A stretch of 64,000 nucleotides of DNA, taken from Methylotenera sp. (GTDB lineage: Bacteria > Pseudomonadota > Gammaproteobacteria > Burkholderiales > Methylophilaceae). The notes beneath the pieces are model-generated. The model was not told the DNA's origin and did not search any database. It saw only the letters and a list, made by a program, of their open reading frames with translations. Shown here piece by piece: positions 21,024-30,516 of the stretch (its first letter is position 1; every line of letters begins with the position of its first letter). Both the position numbers and the translations under genes were made by a program. Location: NCBI RefSeq assembly GCF_029946165.1, contig NZ_JAQSDZ010000001.1:248001-312000 (forward strand), in the 5' to 3' direction.

Positions 21024-21956
21024 CTATGGACTCTTAATTACTTCACCTAATATTATTGCGCTGTCTTTAGAAGGCACATTGAATGCTGCACCATCTTTTA
21101 ATGCATCTTCTTCAGCCTGCTTGTTCATAATGATGATGCTGATTCGACGATTAGTCGCATTAAAAGGATTTTCTTTATCAAACAGTGCCGCAGAAGAAAG
21201 CCCAACGACGCGCATCAGTTTAGTTTCATTCATACCGCCCGCCACAAGTTCTCGACGTGAAGCATTGGCTCTATCGGATGACAACTCCCAGTTGCTATAA
21301 GACTTCTCACCATTTGGGTAAGGTGTAGCATCGGTGTGACCAGATAAACTGATTTTATTCGGCACATCATTCAAGGTTTTACCGAGCTCTTGTAATATTT
21401 CCCTGGCATAAGGTTGCATTTCAGCTTTAGAGGAATTAAACATGGGTCGGTGCTGCTCATCGACAATCTGCACACGCAGGCCATCTGAAGTAATATCCAG
21501 CAACAGTTGATCCTTAAACTTGCTTAAGGTTGTGCTATCCTCAATCGCTTTTTCTATTTTCTTTTTAAGCTCTTCTAGCTTAACTTTTTCTGCTTGCTCT
21601 AAAGCTTTTTTAGCTCCTTCAGCATCAATTGCAGTTTTCTTACCGTCTGGTCCCTCAACTTTTTTTACCTGTCCTGACTTTTTCGTAAAATCTTTACCAC
21701 CGCCGCCTTTAATAATAGTGTCACTTGCTCCCATTGATGGTCCCATTAACACTTGCTTCAATGGCGTTTGAAAGTATTCAGATATACCTTCTTTTTGCTC
21801 TTTTGAAGTTGAACCTAGCAACCACATGAGTAAAAAGAATGCCATCATGGCAGTTACAAAGTCAGCGTATGCAATTTTCCACGCCCCCCCGTGATGGCCT
21901 CCGCCACCCTTTTTAATTTTTTTTACAATAATCGGTCTTACACGTTGTTCAGCCAT
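21024..21956 (-). CDS. motB: MotB flagellar stator subunit
   Basis: Inner-membrane stator protein of 310 residues that anchors MotA to peptidoglycan. A basic N-terminus with a GGGGHHGG run is followed by one membrane helix beginning AWKIAYADFVTAMMAFFLLMWLL; Asp32 is the ion-carrying aspartate. An OmpA-like peptidoglycan-binding domain is at about 170-280 (LSGHTDATPY, NWELSSDRANASRREL, NRRISIII). The linker is Lys-rich. GGAG lies six bases before the ATG. Partner motA is 42 bases upstream in the same direction. A second stator pair is encoded at 32074-33655. Confidence 0.96.
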   Translation of the reverse strand: MAEQRVRPIIVKKIKKGGGGHHGGAWKIAYADFVTAMMAFFLLMWLLGSTSKEQKEGISEYFQTPLKQVLMGPSMGASDTIIKGGGGKDFTKKSGQVKKVEGPDGKKTAIDAEGAKKALEQAEKVKLEELKKKIEKAIEDSTTLSKFKDQLLLDITSDGLRVQIVDEQHRPMFNSSKAEMQPYAREILQELGKTLNDVPNKISLSGHTDATPYPNGEKSYSNWELSSDRANASRRELVAGGMNETKLMRVVGLSSAALFDKENPFNATNRRISIIIMNKQAEEDALKDGAAFNVPSKDSAIILGEVIKSP

Positions 21957-21998
21957 CGCATGCTCCGTATTCGAATAATTGTTTTAGTTAACAATTAA

Positions 21999-22859
21999 TT
22001 ATTTACCTTTAGTCAGCTTAACGTGTGCTTCTAGCTCAGCAAAACCTGGGCGCTCTGTTGAATACAGTATTTTTCGACCGAACTCTACTGCAATCGCAGG
22101 CGCATAGCCATTAAGGCTAGAAATCAACGTGACTTTTACTGTGTTATACATTTTGGTGCTTTCTTCCAACTTCTGCTCTAACAAGCCTGAAAGTGGACCA
22201 ACGAAACCATAAGCCAGCAAAATACCTAAGAATGTGCCGACCAGCGCGTGGCCAATCAAAATACCTAATTCTGTTGGCGGTAAACTCAAACTTTCCATGG
22301 TGTGTACAACACCCATCACGGCTGCAACAATACCAAATGCTGGCAAGGCATCGCCAAGTTTGGCTATACAATGGGCTGGTACATGGCCTTCCATATGATG
22401 TGTTTCAATTTCACTTTCCATGAGAGTTTCAATCTGAAAAGCATCCATGTTGCCAGAACCCATTAGACGCAAATAATCGGTAATAAACTCTATTAGATGG
22501 TGGTCGTGGAGTAGTTTTGGATACTTACTGAATAGCGGACTGGCTTCAGGATTTTCAACATCGTTTTCAATAGACATCATGCCGTCTTTGCGGATTTTGG
22601 CAAGAATTTCAAATAACATCGCCAGTAAATCCAAATAAAGTGTTTTAGTGTATTTTGAGCCTTTAAATAAAGTAGGAATGGCTTTACCTGTGGCCTTAAG
22701 TGCCTTAATGTCGTTACCCACAACAAATGACCCTAGCGCGCCACCAAAAATCATTAGCACCTCTAATGGTTGCCACAACCCACCCAAATGACCGCCTGCC
22801 ATAGCATAGCCACCAAAAATGGTTCCGCATATAACTACGTATCCTATAATGACAAACAT
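21999..22859 (-). CDS. motA: MotA flagellar stator subunit
   Basis: Channel-forming stator protein of 286 residues with four membrane segments, two at the N-terminus and two at about 170-225. The conserved Pro of the third segment is in GDALPAFGIVAAVMGVVHTM. A charged cytoplasmic loop (KIRKDGMMSIENDVENP) interacts with FliG in the family. GGAG precedes the ATG. It forms a unit with motB and lies 264 bases from the methyltransferase gene upstream. Which ion is used cannot be told from the sequence alone. Confidence 0.96.
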   Translation of the reverse strand: MFVIIGYVVICGTIFGGYAMAGGHLGGLWQPLEVLMIFGGALGSFVVGNDIKALKATGKAIPTLFKGSKYTKTLYLDLLAMLFEILAKIRKDGMMSIENDVENPEASPLFSKYPKLLHDHHLIEFITDYLRLMGSGNMDAFQIETLMESEIETHHMEGHVPAHCIAKLGDALPAFGIVAAVMGVVHTMESLSLPPTELGILIGHALVGTFLGILLAYGFVGPLSGLLEQKLEESTKMYNTVKVTLISSLNGYAPAIAVEFGRKILYSTERPGFAELEAHVKLTKGK

Positions 22860-23123
22860 GTTTAATTACTCCAGACTAGTTCAATAATTTGTAGGGCTAG
22901 ATAAATGAGGGTTATCTACATGATCTAAGAATATCAAGCAACGATAGAAATCAATTTGTAGAATAAAGGGCTGTTTTTAGCCTTATATTGTGAATAGTCC
23001 TTAGCCAAATATCTAAGTTGAAGTTATAAAAACACTTAGAAATAAAGCTAAATCGGAATTTATTAGAATAAAACAGAGTAGATTACTTCAGGAAAGATTA
23101 CATCAGAATAGAACAAGGTCTGG

Positions 23124-24017
23124 TTAAGGGATTTGCCAAACATAAATTTCTGGTGTGTTTTTGTTGCTTGGGATACGCGTAGTTTCTGGCACATCTGGAA
23201 TTTCAAATTCAAGACTGATCAGCAGTGTGCCAGAGCGCATTTCTTTGCTGGCCTTATCCCATAACAAGCGCATAGCCGCGGGAGATAGGTAAGCGAAAAT
23301 GACATCGTATTTCGCAAAATCTAGCGCTTGGTAATTTCCCAAAATAAACTTGGCGGAGGATCTGCGGAACTTGGCGCGAATATAACTAATCATCCATGGT
23401 AATGGCGCAATCTCTATACCTTCAATTTGGCTGTCCGGCCTAGTTTTAGCCATATACATAGACATGTCGCCTAGACCACTGCCAATATCGATTAAACGCA
23501 CAGGACTTTCTTGTGGAATGATACTTGCAACTTGGTGCCATACCACGGGGCGTGATGGAAAAAATGGAACTTGAGTGCGAAATGTCGTCCAAAATAGACT
23601 TAAGCTAATAATGAAACCAACAAGGTAAATCACGTTAGGGATATGCCATTGATACAAGAGCCAAGCGGCGAGCGGAAAACATAAATGTATCCAACGCCAC
23701 CAACTTGCCATGCCTGCGAGATAAGAAAGTGTCGCGGCAGCTAATGCCTGCATCAACACTAAAGTGAAAATTGAGATATTTAAGCTTAGGCCAAAATAGG
23801 CGCTAGCGAAAATTACCGTCCATGTTGTTATGGCTACTGACAGTAAAGCGGCACATTGAATCAATACCGCAAGTGTCGCTGGTACTAAGCGCTTATTAGG
23901 CCTTAGCGTTGGTAACTTATTTAAAGCACTTTTTAGGAATGATTTTTTGTAGAAATAGCTACCAAAAGTAGATTTAGATTCAAATTTCAAAACAAATTTA
24001 TTAAGCACTTTTTGCAT
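23124..24017 (-). CDS. Membrane-anchored SAM-dependent methyltransferase, substrate unknown
   Basis: Protein of 297 residues. The N-terminal half has about four hydrophobic segments (roughly 46-64, 78-104, 108-123, 127-146). The C-terminal half is a class I methyltransferase: motif I is LIDIGSGLGDMSMYMA (175-190), followed by IEGIEIAP as the acidic SAM-ribose strand and YDVIFAYLSP as motif III. It lies between flhC and motA in the same direction, so it may be co-transcribed with flagellar genes, but nothing shows it acts on flagella. The ATG has no clear ribosome site and no other Met occurs near the N-terminus. A housekeeping envelope role is the alternative. Confidence 0.75.
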   Translation of the reverse strand: MQKVLNKFVLKFESKSTFGSYFYKKSFLKSALNKLPTLRPNKRLVPATLAVLIQCAALLSVAITTWTVIFASAYFGLSLNISIFTLVLMQALAAATLSYLAGMASWWRWIHLCFPLAAWLLYQWHIPNVIYLVGFIISLSLFWTTFRTQVPFFPSRPVVWHQVASIIPQESPVRLIDIGSGLGDMSMYMAKTRPDSQIEGIEIAPLPWMISYIRAKFRRSSAKFILGNYQALDFAKYDVIFAYLSPAAMRLLWDKASKEMRSGTLLISLEFEIPDVPETTRIPSNKNTPEIYVWQIP

Positions 24018-24076
24018 AACTTGATATTTGAATACCTAATTTTGGGTAAACCGTTTACAACAGCTGTAAGTCAATA

Positions 24077-24634
24077 TTAAGCTGGTATTGCAACTACTTT
24101 GTAAGTCAATTCTTTAGCTTTTTTAGTTTTACCTGCACGTGAAGGCACGTGGCATAAATTACATACGTATTGTTTATTTAAGTCATAATTATTCACAATA
24201 AAACTACCGCCACAGCAGTTGCAACCTTGCATTTTGAGCATTTTGCTTTCAACAAAACGAACTAATGTCCAAGCACGCGTCATTGACAGTACTGGCTCTT
24301 CATCGCCCTCTTGTTCCACTTGTTGTAAGTAAAGACTATAAGCTTTTATGATGGCATGTATGCCTTTTTCATCGGTGTAATCCACCATGAATTTATAAAT
24401 ATTATAGAAAATAGAGGAATGAATATTTGGCTGCCAAGTCAAGAACCAATCAGTAGAGAAAGGTAACATACCTTTTGGTGGCGATACGCCTTTTAATTCT
24501 TTGTATAGTTTGATTAAACGTTCACGAGATAAGGTTGTTTGAGATTCAAGAAGTTGTAATCTAGCACCTAATTTAATCATTTTAATCGCTAGCTGGATTT
24601 GTTCCGCTTCATTCACTACACTTTTCTTGTCCAT
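24077..24634 (-). CDS. flhC: FlhC flagellar master transcription activator
   Basis: Subunit of the FlhD4C2 activator of class II flagellar promoters, 185 residues. Cys138, Cys141, Cys158 and Cys161 form the paired C-x-x-C zinc site near the C-terminus (GCNCCGG and VCNLCHVPSRAG). The block TDWFLTWQPNIHSS is also typical. GAGGAG lies seven bases before the ATG. It is 46 bases downstream of flhD, the usual flhDC order. FlhDC-type control is found in enterobacteria and many betaproteobacteria, which helps place the organism. Confidence 0.96.
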   Translation of the reverse strand: MDKKSVVNEAEQIQLAIKMIKLGARLQLLESQTTLSRERLIKLYKELKGVSPPKGMLPFSTDWFLTWQPNIHSSIFYNIYKFMVDYTDEKGIHAIIKAYSLYLQQVEQEGDEEPVLSMTRAWTLVRFVESKMLKMQGCNCCGGSFIVNNYDLNKQYVCNLCHVPSRAGKTKKAKELTYKVVAIPA

Positions 24635-24680
24635 CTTATTCTCCTCAACTTAAAATCAAACGCTAACCGCTAACTCTTGA

Positions 24681-25001
24681 TTAATGTGCCATTGTTTCGG
24701 CATTTTGGCCGGCCATTAGAACAGCCGCATGCAAATGTGCCTGTGAGCGATCTTTTGTATAATTTGTTAACATGCCTAAAATTGCGCTATCATCAAAACG
24801 GAAACGTGCTAGCATCATGTTGGCATTGCTGAGTTTTAGTAATTGCAGATTGCTTAAGCCTTCAAGCAAATCCGCAATGTCTTTACTAATTCCTAAACGG
24901 AAAATTGCAGTGGCTTTATCTGAACGAATTAATTGTTGAGCCAACATTAAGTAATTTAAGTTCGCATCTTTAATTTCTGCCATCATTTCTGATTCGTTCA
25001 T
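24681..25001 (-). CDS. flhD: FlhD flagellar master transcription activator
   Basis: Partner of FlhC, 106 residues from the chosen start. The N-terminal helix MNESEMMAEIKDANLNYLML and the following AQQLIRSDKATAIFRLGIS match the FlhD core; MMLARFRFDD is also conserved. The frame extends to an ATG at 25013, but the sequence between (GGGGAATAAA) looks like the ribosome site for the ATG at 25001, which also matches the length of E. coli FlhD before its first helix. It is the first gene of the leftward flhDC unit, with a 700-base regulatory gap upstream. Confidence 0.95.
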   Translation of the reverse strand: MNESEMMAEIKDANLNYLMLAQQLIRSDKATAIFRLGISKDIADLLEGLSNLQLLKLSNANMMLARFRFDDSAILGMLTNYTKDRSQAHLHAAVLMAGQNAETMAH

Positions 25002-25013
25002 TTTATTCCCCAT

Positions 25014-25730
25014 TCACTTTTGTTTCTATTGTAAATAATGTGTTGCGCGTATGGGTGTACTTTGAACTTGTTAACACTTCTTAACAATTAGGGTTTGTCG
25101 ATTAATTAGGTAGGATAAACAGAAACGCCCTTGTAGGTGTTTGTCTTACAAACACCTACAAGGGCTAATATAATCTATATACATCAAATACTTAAACAAG
25201 AAAAAATTGTTTAAATGCGTGTAAAATATGTTAAATCTGTAATTTCATTCTAAAAATTATCCTAAAATTCTTCAAAAGTTTACAAAACCTGCTCGCTTCT
25301 ACAACCTGCGCATTAATTTTTTTGCTAAAACGCTTACCTTAGGAGCGCTAACGGCAGTCATTTCAAATTCTTTAATCCAAATTAAGAAAAAATTTAAAAA
25401 CACTTTCGGTTTCATCTAACAAATCTTTATCGGCAGTACTTTTGAAAACTTTAGAGAAATTTAGAAAAAATTTAAAATTTTTTTAAAAATAATTATAAGC
25501 ACCTGAATTTATTAATAAAATTAAATAAATTAATTTGTAAAAAGTCACCCTTCAAGGGTCTAATTAGGTTAGATTTCACTTAAGACACTCAAGAAAGGGC
25601 TGGTTTCACCCTTTTATTCCAAAGATGCAATCGCATCCATTCACTTGATAATTCATCCCATGTAGTCAACAAAGTAATAGAAAATATTTTCTTGCTTGAA
25701 TGTTGATTTGAAATAACTTTAGGAATCGTC
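25014..25730. other. Divergent regulatory gap between flhD and flhB
   Basis: About 717 bases, very A+T-rich, with no credible gene. It must hold the promoters of flhDC (leftward) and of the flhB-motD operon (rightward). It contains the long hairpin at 25127-25165, runs of A and T near 25440-25510 that suggest bent DNA, the small palindrome ACCCTTCAAGGGT (25547-25559) and a weak stem AAAGGG/CCCTTT (25594-25614) before flhB. No clear binding site of a known regulator was recognised. Confidence 0.7.
25127..25165. repeat. Perfect 18-bp hairpin upstream of flhDC
   Basis: Arms 25127-25144 and 25148-25165 are exact reverse complements with a three-base CTT loop. The arms contain TTGTAGGTG, like the REP head GTAGGAG seen elsewhere. 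No T-run follows on the plus strand, so it is not a standard terminator. It lies about 125 bases upstream of the flhD start. Confidence 0.85.
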
Positions 25731-26930
25731 ATGGCAGAAGACAGCGATTTAGAAAAAACAGAACAGGCCTCCCCCAAGCGCTTAGATGAAGCTCGGAAAG
25801 AAGGTGACGTGCCACGCTCTCGCGAGTTGGCGACTGTAACTGTGCTTTTCACCGCTGGCTTAACCATAGTAATGATGGGTGACCACCTTAATCAAGCTTT
25901 GAAAACCACAATGAGTACTGGTTTAAAGCTTGATCGGACGGCAGCATTTGAACCCACCGTCTTATTAATGAGAACAGCTGATTCTATTTATTCATTGTTA
26001 ACGGCGTTCGCACCATTAGCTTTAATTTTAGTAGCCGTCTCCATTGCAGCCCCAGTGTTGGTAGGCGGTTGGATATTTAGTGGTAAAGCATTCGTTCCAA
26101 AATTTAGCCGTTTGAATCCTATTAAAGGCTTAACCAATATTATTTCTAAAAATTCACTAGTTGAATTAGTTAAATCAATTGCAAAAGTCATGCTGGTAGG
26201 AATAGTAGCCTATACAGTGATTTCAAATGATATGGAACCGATACTTACCTTATCTTCATTGCCTTTGAAATCTGGCATCTCCGAAGTGGGGAGTTTAATG
26301 TTGACGGGATTTTTAACCATCGTCAGCACCTTAGTATTTATCGCTGCGATTGACGTGCCCTATCAACTTTATCAGTACGCTAATAAGTTAAAAATGAGTA
26401 AAGAGGAAGTTCGCCGTGAGTCTAAAGAGTCTGACGGTAATCCAGAGATTAAAGCCAAAATTCGTCAACAACAACGTGAAATGGCTAAACGCAGAATGAT
26501 GTCTGAAATTCCAAACGCAGACGTGGTAATTACTAACCCTACCCATTATGCCGTAGCGATTAAATATCAAGATGAAGGTATGCGTGCTCCTATAGTTGTG
26601 GCTAAAGGTGCTGATGAAGTTGCACTTAAGATTCGTGAAATTGCTGGCGAACATAAGGTATTAATCATGGAATCACCAAAGTTGGCGCGTGCTATTTATG
26701 CACATACTGAACTTGGTAACGAAATCCCTGAAGCTTTATATTCAGCAGTGGCAGAAGTGTTGGCTTATGTGTTTCAAATGCGTATTTTCAAAAAGGATGG
26801 TGGTTTCTACCCAGAAATTCCAACAACACTTGCTGTACCAGATGCGCTGGATCCTCATAGCTTATTGCCTAAGCCTAGTGTTCTAGATAATAGTGTAGTA
26901 GAGAATGAAGAAGCAGGAGTATTCATCTAA
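25731..26930 (+). CDS. flhB: FlhB, flagellar type III export switch protein
   Basis: Export-gate protein of 399 residues in the flagellar basal body; it switches substrate class when it cleaves itself. An acidic, Lys-rich N-terminus (DSDLEKTEQASPKRLDEARKE) is typical. Four membrane segments follow, then the cytoplasmic domain with the self-cleavage site N269-P-T-H (ITNPTHYAVAIKY). AGGA lies six bases before the ATG. It opens the rightward operon and its stop overlaps the flhA start by one base (TAATG). Confidence 0.97.
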   Translation: MAEDSDLEKTEQASPKRLDEARKEGDVPRSRELATVTVLFTAGLTIVMMGDHLNQALKTTMSTGLKLDRTAAFEPTVLLMRTADSIYSLLTAFAPLALILVAVSIAAPVLVGGWIFSGKAFVPKFSRLNPIKGLTNIISKNSLVELVKSIAKVMLVGIVAYTVISNDMEPILTLSSLPLKSGISEVGSLMLTGFLTIVSTLVFIAAIDVPYQLYQYANKLKMSKEEVRRESKESDGNPEIKAKIRQQQREMAKRRMMSEIPNADVVITNPTHYAVAIKYQDEGMRAPIVVAKGADEVALKIREIAGEHKVLIMESPKLARAIYAHTELGNEIPEALYSAVAEVLAYVFQMRIFKKDGGFYPEIPTTLAVPDALDPHSLLPKPSVLDNSVVENEEAGVFI

Positions 26931-29014
26931 TGAACGCACTTAACTTACCTCCTTGGATGAATAAATTCGGAAGTCGTAACGTTGCGGCGCCAGCCATTAT
27001 CATCTTGCTATTAGCAATGATGATATTGCCATTACCAGCAGTTATTCTAGATGTGTTGTTTAGTTTCAATATCGCCATTTCGATTATGGTATTGCTCATT
27101 GGCTTACAAACTAAAAAAGCGCTCGATTTCATCGCATTCCCAACTGTTCTATTAATGACAACCATGTTGCGTTTATCACTTAACGTAGCTTCAACTCGTG
27201 TAGTGTTAGCTGAAGGTCATAACGGCCCTGACGCTGCTGGTAAAGTAATTGAAGCATTTGGACACTTCTTAATCGGCGGTAACTACACAGTTGGTATCGT
27301 GGTATTCGTGATTCTAACTATCATCAACTTTACGGTGGTGACTAAAGGTGCTGGCCGTATTGCAGAAGTTGGCGCACGTTTTACCTTAGATGCGATGCCT
27401 GGTAAACAAATGGCGATTGACGCTGATTTAAACGCAGGTTTAATTGGCGAAGATGAAGCACGTCGCCGCCGTTCTGAAGTGAGCCAAGAGTCAGAATTTT
27501 ACGGCGCTATGGATGGTGCAAGTAAATACGTACGTGGTGATGCAATCGCTGGCATCATGGTGATTATCATTAATATCGTTGGCGGTTTAGTAGTAGGCAT
27601 TGTGCAACATGATTTAGCCTTTGCTGATGCGGTTAAGAACTACACCATGTTAGCGATTGGTGATGGCTTAGTAGCACAAATTCCATCACTTATCATTTCA
27701 GTGGCTGCCGGTGTGGTGGTATCACGCGTTGCTAATAACGAAGATATTGGTGGTCAGTTAGTTACACAGTTATTCTCAAACTCTAAAGTGGTGTATGTCA
27801 CAGCTGGCATCATTGGCGGCATGGGTGCTATTCCAGGTATGCCACATTTTGCCTTCTTGTTATTAGCTGCAATATTAGCGGGTATTGGATACTTTATTGC
27901 TGAACAGAAAAAAGCTGAAGATGCTGAACCTGTGGTAGAAGAGAAAGTTGAAGTGCTTTCAACATTAGAAGAGGCGACTTGGGATGATGTCACGCCAGTT
28001 GATTTAATCGGCCTTGAAGTTGGCTACCGCTTGATTCCTTTGGTAGACAAAGCGCAAGGCGGTGATTTACTTAAACGCATTAAAGGTTTACGCAAAAAAT
28101 TCGCGCAAGAAGTTGGTTTCTTAGCACCGACTGTGCACATTCGCGACAACTTAGAACTAAAACCTTCTAACTATAAAATCACGCTTAAAGGTGTGGAAAT
28201 TGCTAGCGGTGAATCTAATTACGCTCAATTCTTAGCCATAGACCCAGGCATGGTGTCTGGCCCTTTACCCGGCACAATGACTACCGATCCGGCGTTTGGC
28301 TTACCAGCAGTGTGGATAGATAGCAACATGAAAGATGAAGCTCAAAACATGGGTTACACCGTGGTTGATGCTGGCACTGTCATTGCAACACACTTGAATC
28401 ATATTATTTCTCTTCATGCTGCTGAGTTGCTTGGTCGCCAAGAAGTGCAACAATTGCTAGACCATATCAGCAAAGATTCACCAAAATTGGTTGAAGACTT
28501 AACACCAAAACTATTATCACTGTCCGTGATTCAAAAAGTATTGCAAAACTTATTATCTGAAGGCGTTCATATTCGCGATATGCGTACGATTGTAGAAACG
28601 CTTTCAGAATATGCAACGCAAACGCAAGATACCAGCGAGTTAACCGCCGTAGTGCGTGTTCAGCTAGGTCGCGCCATCGTGCAACAACTATTCCCCACTG
28701 GCAATGAAGTCACAGTAATGACGCTTGATAGCAACCTTGAGCGCTTATTAACTCAAGCAATGCAAGGCAATGGCACAGCGGGTTCAGCCATAGAGCCAGG
28801 CATGGCAGAAACATTGTCTAGACAAGCAGAAACTGCTGCTAAACAACAAGAACAAATGGGTATGACACCGGTATTACTAGTGTCAGCCCCTCTTCGCGCG
28901 GCGTTATCTAAATTCTTACGCCGCGCAGTACCGCATCTTCGTGTGTTATCGCACGACGAATTACCTGATTCAAAAACCATACGTGTTACTAGTCTTATTG
29001 GAGGTTCAGCATGA
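26930..29014 (+). CDS. flhA: FlhA, flagellar type III export gate
   Basis: Export-gate protein of 694 residues that docks chaperone-substrate complexes and uses the proton-motive force. About eight membrane segments fill the first 330 residues; the FHIPEP-family signature is seen in FPTVLLMTTMLRLSLNVAS followed by TRVVL. The cytoplasmic ring domain is at about 350-694. GGAG lies close to the ATG, and the end overlaps the flhF start by four bases (ATGA). Length is normal for the family. Confidence 0.98.
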   Translation: MNALNLPPWMNKFGSRNVAAPAIIILLLAMMILPLPAVILDVLFSFNIAISIMVLLIGLQTKKALDFIAFPTVLLMTTMLRLSLNVASTRVVLAEGHNGPDAAGKVIEAFGHFLIGGNYTVGIVVFVILTIINFTVVTKGAGRIAEVGARFTLDAMPGKQMAIDADLNAGLIGEDEARRRRSEVSQESEFYGAMDGASKYVRGDAIAGIMVIIINIVGGLVVGIVQHDLAFADAVKNYTMLAIGDGLVAQIPSLIISVAAGVVVSRVANNEDIGGQLVTQLFSNSKVVYVTAGIIGGMGAIPGMPHFAFLLLAAILAGIGYFIAEQKKAEDAEPVVEEKVEVLSTLEEATWDDVTPVDLIGLEVGYRLIPLVDKAQGGDLLKRIKGLRKKFAQEVGFLAPTVHIRDNLELKPSNYKITLKGVEIASGESNYAQFLAIDPGMVSGPLPGTMTTDPAFGLPAVWIDSNMKDEAQNMGYTVVDAGTVIATHLNHIISLHAAELLGRQEVQQLLDHISKDSPKLVEDLTPKLLSLSVIQKVLQNLLSEGVHIRDMRTIVETLSEYATQTQDTSELTAVVRVQLGRAIVQQLFPTGNEVTVMTLDSNLERLLTQAMQGNGTAGSAIEPGMAETLSRQAETAAKQQEQMGMTPVLLVSAPLRAALSKFLRRAVPHLRVLSHDELPDSKTIRVTSLIGGSA

Positions 29015-30516
29015 ACATAAAACGATTTTTCGGAAAAAACTCACGGGAAGCACTCAGCATGGTGCGTAAAGAACTGGGAGAAAATGCGGTGATATTATCT
29101 AACCGTGCGATGAATGGTGGCAATGAAATCATGGCTTTCAAAGAAGAAGACATGAATGCTATGGTCGCCAGAGATGAAAATCAGCAGCGCTCATTTAGTG
29201 AAGAGAGCAATGATGCTCCTACTCTATTGTCTTTGCTCAGCAAAAATAATCGCAATAAATCAGCTGACATTCAGACGAGTAATAACGAGTCTTCATCAGC
29301 TGAAATTGACGATTATGATGAGATTGTAAGGCGTGCTGAATTAAAAAATAACGCTAATATGAATAGGCAAGCTGAAGTTCAAAAACAAACTGCGCCAGTA
29401 AGACAAGCGGCACCTTTAAGACAGGTTGCACCAGCAAGACAAGCTACACCAGAAAAACCAGTGATGCAACAAACTAGTCGACCAGTAGCGCCTGTCCGCC
29501 AGACAGCTAACCATAATCCGTTGCCTAGCATTCAATCTAATCAACAAATGACTGATATGTTGAATGAAATGCGTAATATGCGTAGCGTGATTGAGTCGCA
29601 ACTTACGGCTATTTCTTGGGGCAATATTCAACAGCGTGATCCTATTAAATCAAAAATGTTAAGCACATTGTTATCTGCAGGCTTTAGCGCTGCACTCTCA
29701 AGACAGTTAACCGAGAAAATGCCTGGAAATCTTAGCGAAGAAAAAGCATTGGCATGGATTAAAGCTATTCTTAGCATTAATTTAAATACTATAGAAAATG
29801 AAACTGAAGTATTGGATCAAGGTGGAATTTTTGCGCTTATCGGCCCAACTGGTGTAGGTAAAACCACTACGACTGCCAAATTAGCTGCGCGTTATGTGAT
29901 GAAGCATGGCACAGAAAACTTAGGCATTATCACTACAGATGCTTATCGTATTGGCGGTCATGAGCAGTTAAGAATCTACGGCAAAATTTTAGGCGTAATG
30001 GTGCATGCCGTAAAAGATGAAGCTGATTTAAAAATCGCGCTTAACGAGCTAAAAAACAAACATACCGTGCTGATTGATACCGTAGGCGTTAGTCAACGTG
30101 ACCGTATGGTGACTGAGCAAATCGCTATGCTTTCCAGCACCAACATGCCTGTAAAAAAATTGTTGTGCCTTAATGCAACTAGCACAGGTGAAACACTTAT
30201 TGATGTCATTAAAGCCTACAAACGTAAAGGCTTAGAAGGTTGCATCATCACAAAATTAGATGAAGCGGCTACAATCGGCAGCGCCTTAGATGTGGTGATT
30301 AGAGAAAAAATTAAACTGTATTACGTAGCGAATGGTCAACGTGTACCTGAAGATATTCATCTCGCTAATAAAGCTTTTCTGATTCAGCACGCATTAAAAC
30401 TTAAATCCATTAACAATCAACCATTCCAATTTTTGAATGATGAATTGCCATTGGTAATGGGCAATACGGTTGGCAACACAATTCAAACTAAGCTAGCGGG
30501 GTTAAGCCATGTCTAA
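29011..30516 (+). CDS. flhF: FlhF, SRP-type GTPase placing flagella
   Basis: Signal-recognition-particle-type GTPase of 501 residues that marks the pole or site of flagellar assembly. An N-terminal basic part (MNIKRFFGKNSREALSMVRKE) is followed by a long disordered linker with repeats of A-P-V/L-R-Q at about 128-165, then the N and G domains. P-loop GPTGVGKTTT is at 278-287; DAYRIGG, DTVGVSQRD and TKLDEA are the other GTPase motifs. All key residues look intact. It overlaps flhA by four bases and flhG by eight, as expected for a partner pair. Confidence 0.97.
   Translation: MNIKRFFGKNSREALSMVRKELGENAVILSNRAMNGGNEIMAFKEEDMNAMVARDENQQRSFSEESNDAPTLLSLLSKNNRNKSADIQTSNNESSSAEIDDYDEIVRRAELKNNANMNRQAEVQKQTAPVRQAAPLRQVAPARQATPEKPVMQQTSRPVAPVRQTANHNPLPSIQSNQQMTDMLNEMRNMRSVIESQLTAISWGNIQQRDPIKSKMLSTLLSAGFSAALSRQLTEKMPGNLSEEKALAWIKAILSINLNTIENETEVLDQGGIFALIGPTGVGKTTTTAKLAARYVMKHGTENLGIITTDAYRIGGHEQLRIYGKILGVMVHAVKDEADLKIALNELKNKHTVLIDTVGVSQRDRMVTEQIAMLSSTNMPVKKLLCLNATSTGETLIDVIKAYKRKGLEGCIITKLDEAATIGSALDVVIREKIKLYYVANGQRVPEDIHLANKAFLIQHALKLKSINNQPFQFLNDELPLVMGNTVGNTIQTKLAGLSHV

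Noticed and set aside
25589-25867. 92-codon minus-strand open frame over the flhB start
   Set aside because: It is antisense to the conserved FlhB N-terminus and has no support of its own.
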